NCBI GenBank assembly: GCA_964368765.1
Contig: CAYJCU010000075.1
Coordinates: 1 to 10,451 of the forward strand
Length of the DNA: 10,451 nt
Source: JADFUS01 sp964368765
Lineage (GTDB): Bacteria > Bacteroidota > Bacteroidia > Bacteroidales > Rikenellaceae
Direction of reading: 5' to 3'
Below the pieces are notes generated by a model that was not told the DNA's origin, ran no database searches, and saw only the letters and a program-made list of their open reading frames with translations. Position numbers and translations under genes: made by a program. This document shows positions 1 through 8,157 of the stretch, piece after piece (the first letter of the stretch is position 1; each line of letters starts with the position of its first letter).

Positions 1-203
1 TGCGACACTGTCACAACAATCTGTTTTCCATACTCAGCTCTTTCATTGTTCAGCAGTTCAGTATTAATACGATTTCCAACACCCCAATACATCAAAGTCA
101 CACCACTATTAGCCACCGTAGCGACACGACGCCTAGTATTATCGATTATATTGCAGAGGTCTGCAAATAATGTATCGTCTTGGTTTATTACTTTATCACT
201 CAT
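1..203 (-). CDS. DUF1016 / YhcG-like PDDEXK nuclease family protein, N-terminal part (cut by window edge)
   Basis: The reverse strand from an ATG at 203 stays open to base 1, giving 67 residues of a protein that continues outside the window. Residues 11-66 carry the pattern I associate with the DUF1016 N-terminal domain: a helix (LFADLCNIIDNTRRRVATVA), then LMYWGVGNRI at about 37-46, then NNERAEYGKQIV at about 52-63, which closely follows the family's 'LYWxIGxxI...ERAxYGxxI' signature. Family members usually have a C-terminal PD-(D/E)XK nuclease fold and are often found among restriction-modification and other defence genes; the nuclease half is not in view. The gene lies 137 bases after the DUF262 gene on the same strand, so it may be the next gene of the defence block or be separately transcribed. 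I see only a poor Bacteroides-type promoter match upstream. The family call rests on motif memory, not on a search. Confidence 0.8.
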   Translation of the reverse strand, partial: MSDKVINQDDTLFADLCNIIDNTRRRVATVANSGVTLMYWGVGNRINTELLNNERAEYGKQIVVTVS

Positions 204-340
204 ATATGTAAAATCATCGTTTTATTTCAACCCTTACTCTAGCTAGTAAACATTTATGCCTACATTAAAATGTTAGCAAAACCATATAGCGATTTCAGAT
301 ATTCATCTAACCAATTGTTCTTGTATTTTTGCATAATGTG
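204..340. other. AT-rich gap between the DUF262 and DUF1016 genes, with one tiny ORF
   Basis: This gap holds no recognisable gene. On the minus strand a 24-codon ORF runs from an ATG at 334 to a TAG at 260 (it begins MQKYKNNWLDEYL); it starts seven bases after the stop of the DUF262 gene. I do not recognise it, and a frame this short can arise by chance. No hairpin followed by a T tract is visible, so transcription of the preceding operon may run on into the DUF1016 gene. A TTTG followed 20 bases later by TAAATGTT is only a weak resemblance to a Bacteroides promoter. Confidence 0.4.
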
Positions 341-2677
341 CTAATGACTGCTACTTTTACATTTTTTAACAACTTCGTTTAGATTGTCAATAAAGTCATT
401 ATAATATTTCTCATCAACTAAACTCCCTTCAGTGTTTTTTAATTGTTTTAATGTGCTAATTATATAACCTTTTATTGTCTCTCGATTATTTTCATCAATA
501 CGATCTACATAATGCATAAGTATCCATACAATATAGAAATCTTGAGCAGATCTTCTAAATGTTTTGCTATTCTTGACATTAAAGAAATCATTTAATGATT
601 GTTTATCTGCAGTACACAGCAAACTTTTAAATAGCTCTATCCGTTCACCCATCCTATTAATATACCACATAAATTTATCCTTTTCAAGTTTATCTTCATC
701 CAGCTTTAGTAAAAAATCTGAAATCTGACTCTTTGCTTTTATTCTGCACGTAATTCTATCACTTCTTTTGAAAGTGCCAAGCACTTTATCATACACACCA
801 TCTGTATCAATAGAATAATTGATATATGCCAATAAAGTTACAAGCTCCTCGTTTTCCATTCGATCAGTTCTTTCTGTGGGGATTTCATTTTTATTCTCTT
901 TTATAAAGAACCATTCAATATTATTGGCTGTTACTTCTTTGATGCATTGTATTATATCTTTATTAACTGTAGAGTTCCACATCTCAAATGAGTTAACTTG
1001 AATAGGGTACGGCTTTTGATTTAATCTTATAAAAAGATCTGTTGGTTCAAAGTTTTCATTAAACGACTGATCTATGATTATTTCGTCAATAATAAAATCT
1101 TGAATTAAATCTTGTTGTGATTCTTGTAGTGCTTGATAATTATTACCTCTTAAGTTAAGTATATTAGTTTTCTTTAGCTTGAAATTATTTATTTTGGCAT
1201 ATTGCAATTTACCGTATTCATCTCTATACTGACTGCCTGTAAAGGCTATAATCGACAGTAGGCGTTGTTGTCCATCAATTACTTCCTTGATACCATCTTC
1301 TCGCTTGTATATAAAAATTGGAGGTAGGGGTATTCCTAACAATATACTTTCAATAATTGACGAAGCTTTGCTTTCATTGATTTTTTCCTGTCTTTGATAT
1401 GATGGTCGAATTTGATACATGCTCGTAGCGACATCTTTTAAAATCTCTTCGATAGGCTTAGATATTGGAGCAGGCTTGTTTATTCTTAAACCGTCTAATT
1501 GCTTCATTACATCTCTGGCTTCTTCTCCATTTTGTTGAAATAACTTTAATGTAGAATTAAAATTTACATTTTTAATATAAATCTCAAAATTACACTTGAA
1601 ATATTTAGCAAAAATTTCTGCTACTTTACTATATCGCTCAACAATGCTTTTGTAATGAAATGAATTTTCATCATTAAATATTCCTATTGAATTGAATATA
1701 TCTGATTTAATACCATTTTTAACTTCATTATCCTCTAAGTCATAATTCACCTCTTCTTGTGACATAACACATACCCCCCATAATATCGCCTGATACAATA
1801 GCTTATTTCTTTTCAATAGATCATTATCTGACCAAGAATTGTACAGGTTTATGACAGAATCTATTCGCAACTTATAATCGCTAAATTCTAAATTACTTTG
1901 CTCATTACTTGTTATGGCATTATAGAGTATATCTATAATACCATCTCGATTTTTACCTCTTGCATATCTTGAAATAGGAAAATGTGGCAAAACATAAGAC
2001 TCTCTTAAAAAGTCTACCATTTTGTCAATTAAGTCTACATCATCTTTTTCATTATAGAAAAAACATTTCCTCATAGCATCATAGAAATCACTATTTTGGT
2101 GCAACGATAGTTCGATTAAGTTAGACAACTGATCATTATCATATTTAGCTGCATCTACTTCGACACTTGTTAACGGGGTGATACCAGTATTGTATCGTCT
2201 AAATATTTCTTTTTTTACCTTATCCTCAATTTCTGGAGATACATCTGTAATAACTTCGAATTGAAAAATTCTAATAGATGAATTTAGAAAAATATCTTTT
2301 AAACTATCATCTAATTTATTAAACGACGATTTAGCCAATGCGGGCAGTTCCATTAATCCTTTTGTACTAAGACTAAAATCATCCTCTTTAAATCTTTTCA
2401 AAGTTTCAAAGCGTTGTCGACCATCAATAATCTCAATATTTACACCTGACTTAAATAAAATCAAAGGAGGAATCTCTGTTCCTAATAGTACACTCTCAAT
2501 AAAGAAACTTTGCTTTTCAATATCCCATACATAATTTCTTTGGTAGTATGGTTTATAATCAATCCTCTTGACATTCCTCTCGCTTAGTAGTGTTTTTACA
2601 GATATAGTTCTACTTGTAATATTTAATAGCCTACTCTTAAAAACAGATATAAAATCGTTATTTATTATTGTTCCCAT
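341..2677 (-). CDS. Twin-DUF262 protein (two ParB/Srx-like NTPase domains, no HNH domain)
   Basis: A 778-residue protein made of two tandem DUF262 units. The first has YQRNYVW at 45-51, the helix FIESVLLGTEIPPLILF at 59-75 and the signature IIDGRQR at 83-89, followed by RRYNTGITPLTSVEVD at about 160-175. The second repeats this order with SYQRQ at 426-430, IIESILLGIPLPPIFIY at 441-457, VIDGQQR at 466-472 and FIRLNQKPYPIQVNSFE at 549-565. Both DGxQR motifs look intact. In characterised relatives (GmrS of GmrSD, SspE) DUF262 binds or hydrolyses nucleotides and is paired with a DUF1524 HNH nuclease. Here I find no HNH or HxxP-type motif in the C-terminal 200 residues, so how it would harm phage or host is unknown. 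It starts two bases after the putAbiC-like stop and is the last gene of the tight operon. Base composition is low in G+C (13 of 60 in 361-420). The family call is firm; an anti-phage role is inferred from context. Confidence 0.88.
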   Translation of the reverse strand: MGTIINNDFISVFKSRLLNITSRTISVKTLLSERNVKRIDYKPYYQRNYVWDIEKQSFFIESVLLGTEIPPLILFKSGVNIEIIDGRQRFETLKRFKEDDFSLSTKGLMELPALAKSSFNKLDDSLKDIFLNSSIRIFQFEVITDVSPEIEDKVKKEIFRRYNTGITPLTSVEVDAAKYDNDQLSNLIELSLHQNSDFYDAMRKCFFYNEKDDVDLIDKMVDFLRESYVLPHFPISRYARGKNRDGIIDILYNAITSNEQSNLEFSDYKLRIDSVINLYNSWSDNDLLKRNKLLYQAILWGVCVMSQEEVNYDLEDNEVKNGIKSDIFNSIGIFNDENSFHYKSIVERYSKVAEIFAKYFKCNFEIYIKNVNFNSTLKLFQQNGEEARDVMKQLDGLRINKPAPISKPIEEILKDVATSMYQIRPSYQRQEKINESKASSIIESILLGIPLPPIFIYKREDGIKEVIDGQQRLLSIIAFTGSQYRDEYGKLQYAKINNFKLKKTNILNLRGNNYQALQESQQDLIQDFIIDEIIIDQSFNENFEPTDLFIRLNQKPYPIQVNSFEMWNSTVNKDIIQCIKEVTANNIEWFFIKENKNEIPTERTDRMENEELVTLLAYINYSIDTDGVYDKVLGTFKRSDRITCRIKAKSQISDFLLKLDEDKLEKDKFMWYINRMGERIELFKSLLCTADKQSLNDFFNVKNSKTFRRSAQDFYIVWILMHYVDRIDENNRETIKGYIISTLKQLKNTEGSLVDEKYYNDFIDNLNEVVKKCKSSSH

Positions 2678-2679
2678 AT

Positions 2680-3987
2680 TTATATATTTTCAACTTTAAG
2701 TAATTTATAATTAAATTCTACAGCATTATCTTTCTCGATTATACTCTTTTCGATTTCATCATAATTTGGAAATTTGAAATTGGCAATAAACAAAACATCG
2801 TACAAATTATTTAGCAAAATAGTTCTTAACTTATTTCTATCAATAATACTTTGGCTTTCAAATTCTGATTTTGAAAAGATGAGATCGAATATTAAGATAT
2901 TATCTTTTATCTCCAGTTTATATGAAGAAGATATGGATAAAAATATCACGGCTTCACTTACTCTAATATCTCCATCGAATTCGATATCAGAATATTTACA
3001 AAGATTTTCACTTATTACTAAAGATATTTTTTTTAGAAATACGGACAATTCATTCCTATGTTCGCTTGGTTCTAATCCAATTTCAATCTTATCAATTTTA
3101 TTTGTATGTTTTAATAAATTATATTTTACAACAAGCCCTCTAGCTTTTAGTCCATAATCTGACAAATAATTATAGAATAAAATAATTAGCTCTTTGTCTG
3201 ATAGTTGAGAACGAAGAATCCTAGCGTACTGAAACTTTATCTCATCTTTAATTCGGTTGTCATTTTCTATATGTAACAACATGTGATATAACGTTTTGAA
3301 ATACTGAGACAACTTCTCATTGTATTCAAGGTATATATGCATATACTTATCAACGATATACTTGGTTGTTATGCTTTCACTTGGAGACTTATCGTACTCC
3401 TTTTGCAACTTACTGTATATACTATCAAATACAGTTTCTGTATCATTTTTCAGATCTTTCTGTATACTTATAAAGACACTAAGTAAAGAATAAAAATTCG
3501 ATGAAAATAATTGGTTGTAGGATATTGTTGTTTGATTTTTTATTTCATCTGCTTGTATTTTATAATAGCTGGTTTGTTCTCGAAATAACAAAGTTTGATT
3601 TTCATAAACTTTTCGAGTTTCCTCTAGTTCTACTTTCTGAGCTTTAAATTCTTCAATTTGTTGATTAAGGGCACTTGTCTGCAACTCTAGATTTGTTTGA
3701 TTTATCTTTACATCTCTACTTTGTTCTCTAAGAGCGACATAGTATAGAATTGCCGCAACAAACGCTAGTAGTGTTCCCACAACACCACCGATAAAATCTC
3801 CAAATTGGCCAATCTTACCTTCGTCAATGATGTCTGTGTATTCCCAGCTACGAAAATAAAAAAACACAAAAATTGCAGCAAAAAATACAACTAGTGCGAC
3901 AATAGCAATAATTCCTCCAAGCGACTTGGAAAATATCCTGTCATACCATAGGGAAGACTGCTCTGTACCTTGTTTATTTGATTCCAT
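2680..3987 (-). CDS. Putative phage abortive infection membrane protein (putAbiC family)
   Basis: A 435-residue protein with two N-terminal membrane helices, about 24-46 (GGIIAIVALVVFFAAIFVFFYF) and about 64-86 (DFIGGVVGTLLAFVAAILYYV), then a long glutamine- and glutamate-rich region at 88-155 that should form a coiled coil, then a soluble domain. In that domain YFKTLYHMLLHIE (229-241) followed by YARILRSQLSDKELIILFYNYLS (254-276) matches what I recall of the putative AbiC family (PF16872). Such proteins are annotated as abortive infection factors, and the mechanism is not established for most. The topology suggests a sensor or effector held at the inner membrane with its main domain in the cytoplasm. 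It begins 16 bases after the Res stop and ends two bases before the DUF262 start, so co-expression with the restriction system is very likely. It is AT-rich (15 G+C of 60 in 2881-2940), unlike Res. No enzymatic motif is visible. Confidence 0.82.
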   Translation of the reverse strand: MESNKQGTEQSSLWYDRIFSKSLGGIIAIVALVVFFAAIFVFFYFRSWEYTDIIDEGKIGQFGDFIGGVVGTLLAFVAAILYYVALREQSRDVKINQTNLELQTSALNQQIEEFKAQKVELEETRKVYENQTLLFREQTSYYKIQADEIKNQTTISYNQLFSSNFYSLLSVFISIQKDLKNDTETVFDSIYSKLQKEYDKSPSESITTKYIVDKYMHIYLEYNEKLSQYFKTLYHMLLHIENDNRIKDEIKFQYARILRSQLSDKELIILFYNYLSDYGLKARGLVVKYNLLKHTNKIDKIEIGLEPSEHRNELSVFLKKISLVISENLCKYSDIEFDGDIRVSEAVIFLSISSSYKLEIKDNILIFDLIFSKSEFESQSIIDRNKLRTILLNNLYDVLFIANFKFPNYDEIEKSIIEKDNAVEFNYKLLKVENI

Positions 3988-4003
3988 AATTCGTTTAAAT
4001 TTA

Positions 4004-6202
4004 CTAATTAATCACGTCCTCCAACAACACCCAACTATCACTCTTAATATCATCGCTATAATTATCTACACAGATACATAACTCTCCGCTCTGTTTGTCA
4101 AGTCTAACAAAGCCCCCTTTGAGATTATATCTATTTAGATAGCCACGCAAAACATCAAACTTTAATGGCGAGAATATATCTATATCCTCACTCTTGCCAC
4201 TTCGACTAAATCCACCTTTGGTCTCAATCACCCAAACTCCATCATTAGTCCCAATTACATAGTCTGGGTAAAATGATTTCTGTTTCCCAAAACTATCCTC
4301 ATAAACAATAGATAAGTATTCCGTTCCTTTGTCCCCATTCTTATATATCCATAAGACAGAGTCTGAACCTTCACAATATTTCTCAAACTCTCGCTCTGAT
4401 GCAGAACGAGGCTCCGCCGAAGATAAATAACCGCTGTACACATTCTTCTCCATTAAGCGTTGCGACTTAGATTTACCATCATAAGTAAACAAAAACTCTT
4501 GTGGAATTGTGAAATCTAAAGTAGTAATATTTGTAAATGGAGCAATAGTATCTTTGAGTTTTACAGCCATTGCACCCTGTATGTCGTGCCCCAATTTACT
4601 TGCATTATTCAGTACGAAAGCATACACATCTTTAGTTTCAAGAGCAAGAATCTTCTTGTCATACTTGATATTCTTATCGAACAACCTACGCACGATAGTA
4701 TTAATCTGATTGTACTCCAATCCGATCTTAAATCCAATCTCAGCAACTTTTCTGTGGTAATAGCGTCCGTGAGTATGAGTATTAAGTTTTTCAGTAACGT
4801 TTATTCTGTTTAGATCGTTGATCTCACTCTGTGAAAGAGTGTGCATCTCTCCCGAATATGTCTGTTTAACAACATCTGATGAGAATATATATCCATCGGT
4901 TTGTAGACGTGTCTTATTTTCGACTAATTTAGTGGTAATTTTATATTCTGTCTCAAAATATCCTCTTATCACCTTTAGCGACCCTGCTGCATCACGAGGG
5001 GCTGGAACACTTGTTTTTTGCTCACTCTTCAAAGTAACAGAGCGGTACTCGGCTTTTAGTCTCAGAGTTGCAGCACTCAAAGCCCCTTTGCCGAGGCTTT
5101 GTGCAACACCCTCTGTAAACTTCTCATCCAAGGTGTATAGGTAGCAACTATCTAACAAATCACTCTCATAATGTTTTGCTTCAGGCATTCTGCGGATACG
5201 CCCTATTGTCTGTATTTCAAATGTTTCGCTCATATTGTCACGAAGTTTTACCAATATGTGCGCACGAGGGCAATCCCAACCAGTCGCAACAGCTTGTTTA
5301 ATGATAACAGCTATTGGAGTTGCAGCAGGCTCTTCAATCTCTTCTAAGTTCTGTTTCTTATTGCTCAACCATACCGCTAGCTGCCTATTCTCATACGTAA
5401 TATGATTAGACTCAAAATATTGCTCTACATTATCTTGCAGCACCTCAGATTTATTTGGTATCTGAACCACAATTAGAGGGTTTATATCGCTGCCTCTCTT
5501 CAAAAACTCAGAATATAATTCCCTCTGTTTGCTTATCGCCTTGTCTAAAAGATATGCGATCTGATTCTCAACGCTTATATTCTGTTCAAAATCTTGATTG
5601 ATAATAAGTACCTTTTTTATCAACCCCTCTGCAATAACATCCTCTTCAGGTATCTCGATCAAGACTGCATCTGTAAACCCTTTGGGTGTTGCCGAACAAC
5701 GGATAATCTTATCTGTTTTAAAGTACGATAGAATATCAGCCGATTTTAGTGTATCATTTTGGTGGCTCTCATCCACAATCACAAAGAATTGCAATCCATT
5801 ATCGTGAGCCTTTTCAATATACTCTAAAAAGTTAGTTCTTTCGCTCTCTTTAAGAGCGTTATTTCCTTTCTTTGTGAGTTTCTCCCAATTTATAAAACAG
5901 GCATCATTCTCCTCAAACCCACTTGTCATAACATCCGACAATAGCTTTGTCTGACTTCCGTGGATATACCTATCCATCTTCTCTTTGCTCTGCTCCTCAA
6001 GATCTCCTTTGCCAGGGGTGAGCCATATAAACACACTCTTAGCATTGCCCTTACACCACTCATCCATAAAGTGAGTTAGTATAATGGTTTTACCCGAACC
6101 TGTGCAACTCTTAAGGACAATATCGCTCTTGTCTGTCGCCATAGCTTCCATAAGGTCGCTAATAGCCTTTATTTGAAAATTTGCAAGTGTTATATTTTTC
6201 AT
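4004..6202 (-). CDS. res: Type III restriction enzyme, Res subunit (SF2 helicase plus PD-(D/E)XK nuclease)
   Basis: Res is the ATP-dependent translocase and endonuclease of a type III restriction-modification system; with Mod it recognises a short asymmetric site and cuts unmethylated DNA some 25 bases away. The 732 residues hold the SF2 helicase motifs in order: Walker A CTGSGKT at 33-39, the DESH box at 144-147, SATP at 170-173, ATGWDCPRA at 306-314 and QTIGRIRRMP at 331-340. The C-terminal nuclease shows FYPDY with D647 and, 13 residues on, E660-T-K662, a complete PD...ExK core, with possible helper acidic residues at E605/E607. All catalytic positions look intact. It is shorter than the roughly 950-residue classic Res of phage P1 but suits the compact Res type common in gut bacteria. 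It starts two bases after the Mod stop, the usual mod-res order. Confidence 0.95.
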   Translation of the reverse strand: MKNITLANFQIKAISDLMEAMATDKSDIVLKSCTGSGKTIILTHFMDEWCKGNAKSVFIWLTPGKGDLEEQSKEKMDRYIHGSQTKLLSDVMTSGFEENDACFINWEKLTKKGNNALKESERTNFLEYIEKAHDNGLQFFVIVDESHQNDTLKSADILSYFKTDKIIRCSATPKGFTDAVLIEIPEEDVIAEGLIKKVLIINQDFEQNISVENQIAYLLDKAISKQRELYSEFLKRGSDINPLIVVQIPNKSEVLQDNVEQYFESNHITYENRQLAVWLSNKKQNLEEIEEPAATPIAVIIKQAVATGWDCPRAHILVKLRDNMSETFEIQTIGRIRRMPEAKHYESDLLDSCYLYTLDEKFTEGVAQSLGKGALSAATLRLKAEYRSVTLKSEQKTSVPAPRDAAGSLKVIRGYFETEYKITTKLVENKTRLQTDGYIFSSDVVKQTYSGEMHTLSQSEINDLNRINVTEKLNTHTHGRYYHRKVAEIGFKIGLEYNQINTIVRRLFDKNIKYDKKILALETKDVYAFVLNNASKLGHDIQGAMAVKLKDTIAPFTNITTLDFTIPQEFLFTYDGKSKSQRLMEKNVYSGYLSSAEPRSASEREFEKYCEGSDSVLWIYKNGDKGTEYLSIVYEDSFGKQKSFYPDYVIGTNDGVWVIETKGGFSRSGKSEDIDIFSPLKFDVLRGYLNRYNLKGGFVRLDKQSGELCICVDNYSDDIKSDSWVLLEDVIN

Positions 6203-6204
6203 AC

Positions 6205-7929
6205 CTATGACTCTAATTCTTTGTAGTAATAATCAGGGATAATATTAATCTTTATTCGCCTCTCCTTAAAAAGACTCTCTTGTTCGCCTGTTGGCAGAAC
6301 ATCGTGCCCAAGATATACCTTTTTACACCTCTTATGCTCATCAATATTTTGCACGAACAACTCAAGTTCTTCATCTGTGAGGATGATGGCTATTTTAAGG
6401 TTGTTTCTAAAGTTTATCCCATTCTCCAACTCAACAAGCTCACGAGTATGCTTTAGTAGCTCATCTGCATACTCATAGTACATTCTATCACTAATTGGCA
6501 CGAAATCAACTTTGTAATATTTAAGAGACGAATTTACTGGTAGTTCATCATACACATTGCATAGTCTTCGATAAGTAACATCTTTGCATATATTATTTTG
6601 ATCGTTAGTTACCAAAATAAATTTCCTACTTCCCCCATCTTTATTCTTCTCTAAAACTGCGTGTCCCGTTGTTCCACTACCAGCAAAAAAATCTAATACA
6701 GTTATGTTCTTTTGTTCAAAGTAGTCTATAAACATAGAAATCAGCTTCACAGGCTTTTTCCCTCCATTAAATGCCATTTTCCCCTCGTGCCTAATGTTGC
6801 CAAAGTCACCTGCCATATCATAGAAATTTGGTATTGGAGCTATTTTTTTAGATCCATCATCTAATTTATCAAGAGGGACTCCTTGATAGTATTTCCCTTT
6901 TGTTGCATTTGCTTTTTTTGGACCTGTAAAATATCTGTAATCATACTGGTCGTCACCTATACCATAAACCTTGTACAGAACTCCAAGCCCATCTATATCT
7001 TTTCGGTCTGAAATATAGTCTCTGAAGAATCTTCCTGAAGAATTTCCATTTAGAATTGTTCCTGTTGCCCAAATTTCTTTTAATCCCTCTTTAAAACCTA
7101 CTCTGTGCTTTATAAATCTATACTCATTAGAATGAAAACATTTTACCTTTTTACCTCCAAGTTCTATTTCTACACCTTCTCCAATTTCTTCAACTGAATA
7201 TATAAATTTTTCGTAATCATACTCTATTGGCGGTAAATATGGTTTTGCATATAAACTTTTACCATACACCAATACCTGCTCTATCTCTTTATGATATTTC
7301 ATATCTGTTTTAAGAGTCTTTTCAGGATATCTTACTTGTATGTAGTCAGTTTTGTGGTAATTATTTTCTCCAAATATTTTGTCACATAATATTTTTAATT
7401 GAGATGCCTCTTTGTCATCAATGCTTATAAATATGAAACCTTTATTTGAAAGTAGTGTTTTACAAGCATTCAGCCGCTTACTCATAAATGACAACCATTT
7501 TGAGTGTCTATAACCATCGTCTGCATCCACAAACGTGTCATCATACATAAAATCTTTATTCCCTGTATTGTATGGAGGATCAATATATATAAGATCAATT
7601 TTACCTTTATGCGTTTTTTGCAAAAGCTCTAATGCTGGCAGATTGTCCCCCTCTATCAAGAAATTCATCTCGCCTCCTTTATCAATAAATAGCGATTCAT
7701 CCTCTTTAAGGATTGGAGTGTGGCTCTCCATCATCTCGTCAATAGCCTCTCTGTGCTCCTCGAATACTAAGCCATATTTCTTCCCCTTAACCTCTTTCTC
7801 AAGTTCGCTAAGGTAGCCCAAAAGGTTAGCCGAATTTTCATCCTGCTCTGATTTTGCTATGTATGTGCGTATGGCTTTGATTTTACCAACCAAATCCTCT
7901 CTTCGTTTTTTTGATATATTAGTGCTCAT
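6205..7929 (-). CDS. mod: Type III DNA methyltransferase, Mod subunit (N6-adenine, beta class)
   Basis: Mod supplies both sequence recognition and protective adenine methylation for the type III system. The 574 residues show the beta-class order: the catalytic motif IV LIYIDPPYN with DPPY at 117-120, then a variable target-recognition region at about 190-380, then the AdoMet-binding motif I VLDFFAGSGTTGHA with FAGSGT at 415-420. Residues 91-100 (LIEGDNLPAL) and SKWLSFMSKRL (143-153) are also typical. The N-terminal 60 residues are probably the dimerisation helices. The gene starts one base after the XRE gene stop. The target-recognition part is clearly richer in A+T (15 G+C of 60 in 7201-7260) than the N-terminal part (26 of 60 in 7741-7800), as expected if the specificity domain has been swapped by recombination. 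The motif recognised cannot be read from sequence. No tandem repeat tract that would suggest phase variation is present. Confidence 0.95.
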   Translation of the reverse strand: MSTNISKKRREDLVGKIKAIRTYIAKSEQDENSANLLGYLSELEKEVKGKKYGLVFEEHREAIDEMMESHTPILKEDESLFIDKGGEMNFLIEGDNLPALELLQKTHKGKIDLIYIDPPYNTGNKDFMYDDTFVDADDGYRHSKWLSFMSKRLNACKTLLSNKGFIFISIDDKEASQLKILCDKIFGENNYHKTDYIQVRYPEKTLKTDMKYHKEIEQVLVYGKSLYAKPYLPPIEYDYEKFIYSVEEIGEGVEIELGGKKVKCFHSNEYRFIKHRVGFKEGLKEIWATGTILNGNSSGRFFRDYISDRKDIDGLGVLYKVYGIGDDQYDYRYFTGPKKANATKGKYYQGVPLDKLDDGSKKIAPIPNFYDMAGDFGNIRHEGKMAFNGGKKPVKLISMFIDYFEQKNITVLDFFAGSGTTGHAVLEKNKDGGSRKFILVTNDQNNICKDVTYRRLCNVYDELPVNSSLKYYKVDFVPISDRMYYEYADELLKHTRELVELENGINFRNNLKIAIILTDEELELFVQNIDEHKRCKKVYLGHDVLPTGEQESLFKERRIKINIIPDYYYKELES

Positions 7930-7930
7930 A

Positions 7931-8137
7931 TTACTTACTATTATTTATCAAGTCCTTTCTGTCAACATTAAGCAACTCTGCTATTCTATCGAGCATCTCC
8001 AACGATGGTTGAATCTTATTAGAACACCACACTGATATTGTAGATGGGTGCTTCCCTAGTTGTTCTGGTAGCCACACGCCTGTTTTGCCTTGCTCAACAA
8101 GTACCACTTTAAGTCTATTTATTTGCTTCGTTTTCAT
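7931..8137 (-). CDS. XRE-family HTH regulator heading the restriction operon
   Basis: A 68-residue DNA-binding protein with one Cro/C1-type helix-turn-helix: residues 21-39 (VWLPEQLGKHPSTISVWCS) form the helix pair with the recognition helix starting at PSTIS, followed by QPSLEMLDRIAELLNVDRKDLI, a typical XRE tail. I place the start at the ATG at 8137. The same frame extends to a GTG at 8158, but that codon lies inside the -7 promoter box and so upstream of the expected transcript start. The stop is one base before the mod ATG, so the two are probably translationally coupled. Small XRE proteins in front of methyltransferase genes often act as controller (C) proteins that time methylase and nuclease expression; that role here is inferred from position only. 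It could instead be a general repressor of the operon. Confidence 0.88.
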   Translation of the reverse strand: MKTKQINRLKVVLVEQGKTGVWLPEQLGKHPSTISVWCSNKIQPSLEMLDRIAELLNVDRKDLINNSK

Positions 8138-8157
8138 TTTACACTTGGTATTTCCCA

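Noticed and set aside
46..246. Plus-strand open frame of 66 codons at the left edge
   Set aside because: It is antisense to the DUF1016 start, which has a convincing family signature; the plus frame has no recognisable features.
341..1000. C-terminal part of the DUF262 protein searched for an HNH (DUF1524) nuclease
   Set aside because: The few histidines (for example H722 in LMHYVDR and the terminal H778) are not in an HNH arrangement.
819..5807. Several plus-strand frames of 60-127 codons within the DUF262, putAbiC-like and res genes
   Set aside because: All lie opposite well-supported minus-strand genes, show no domain or motif, and are shadows of their codon structure.
7906..7912. Run of seven A (minus strand) close to the mod start, considered as a phase-variation tract
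   Set aside because: Seven bases is short, codes normally for ISKKRR, and there is no tandem repeat as in known phase-variable mod genes.
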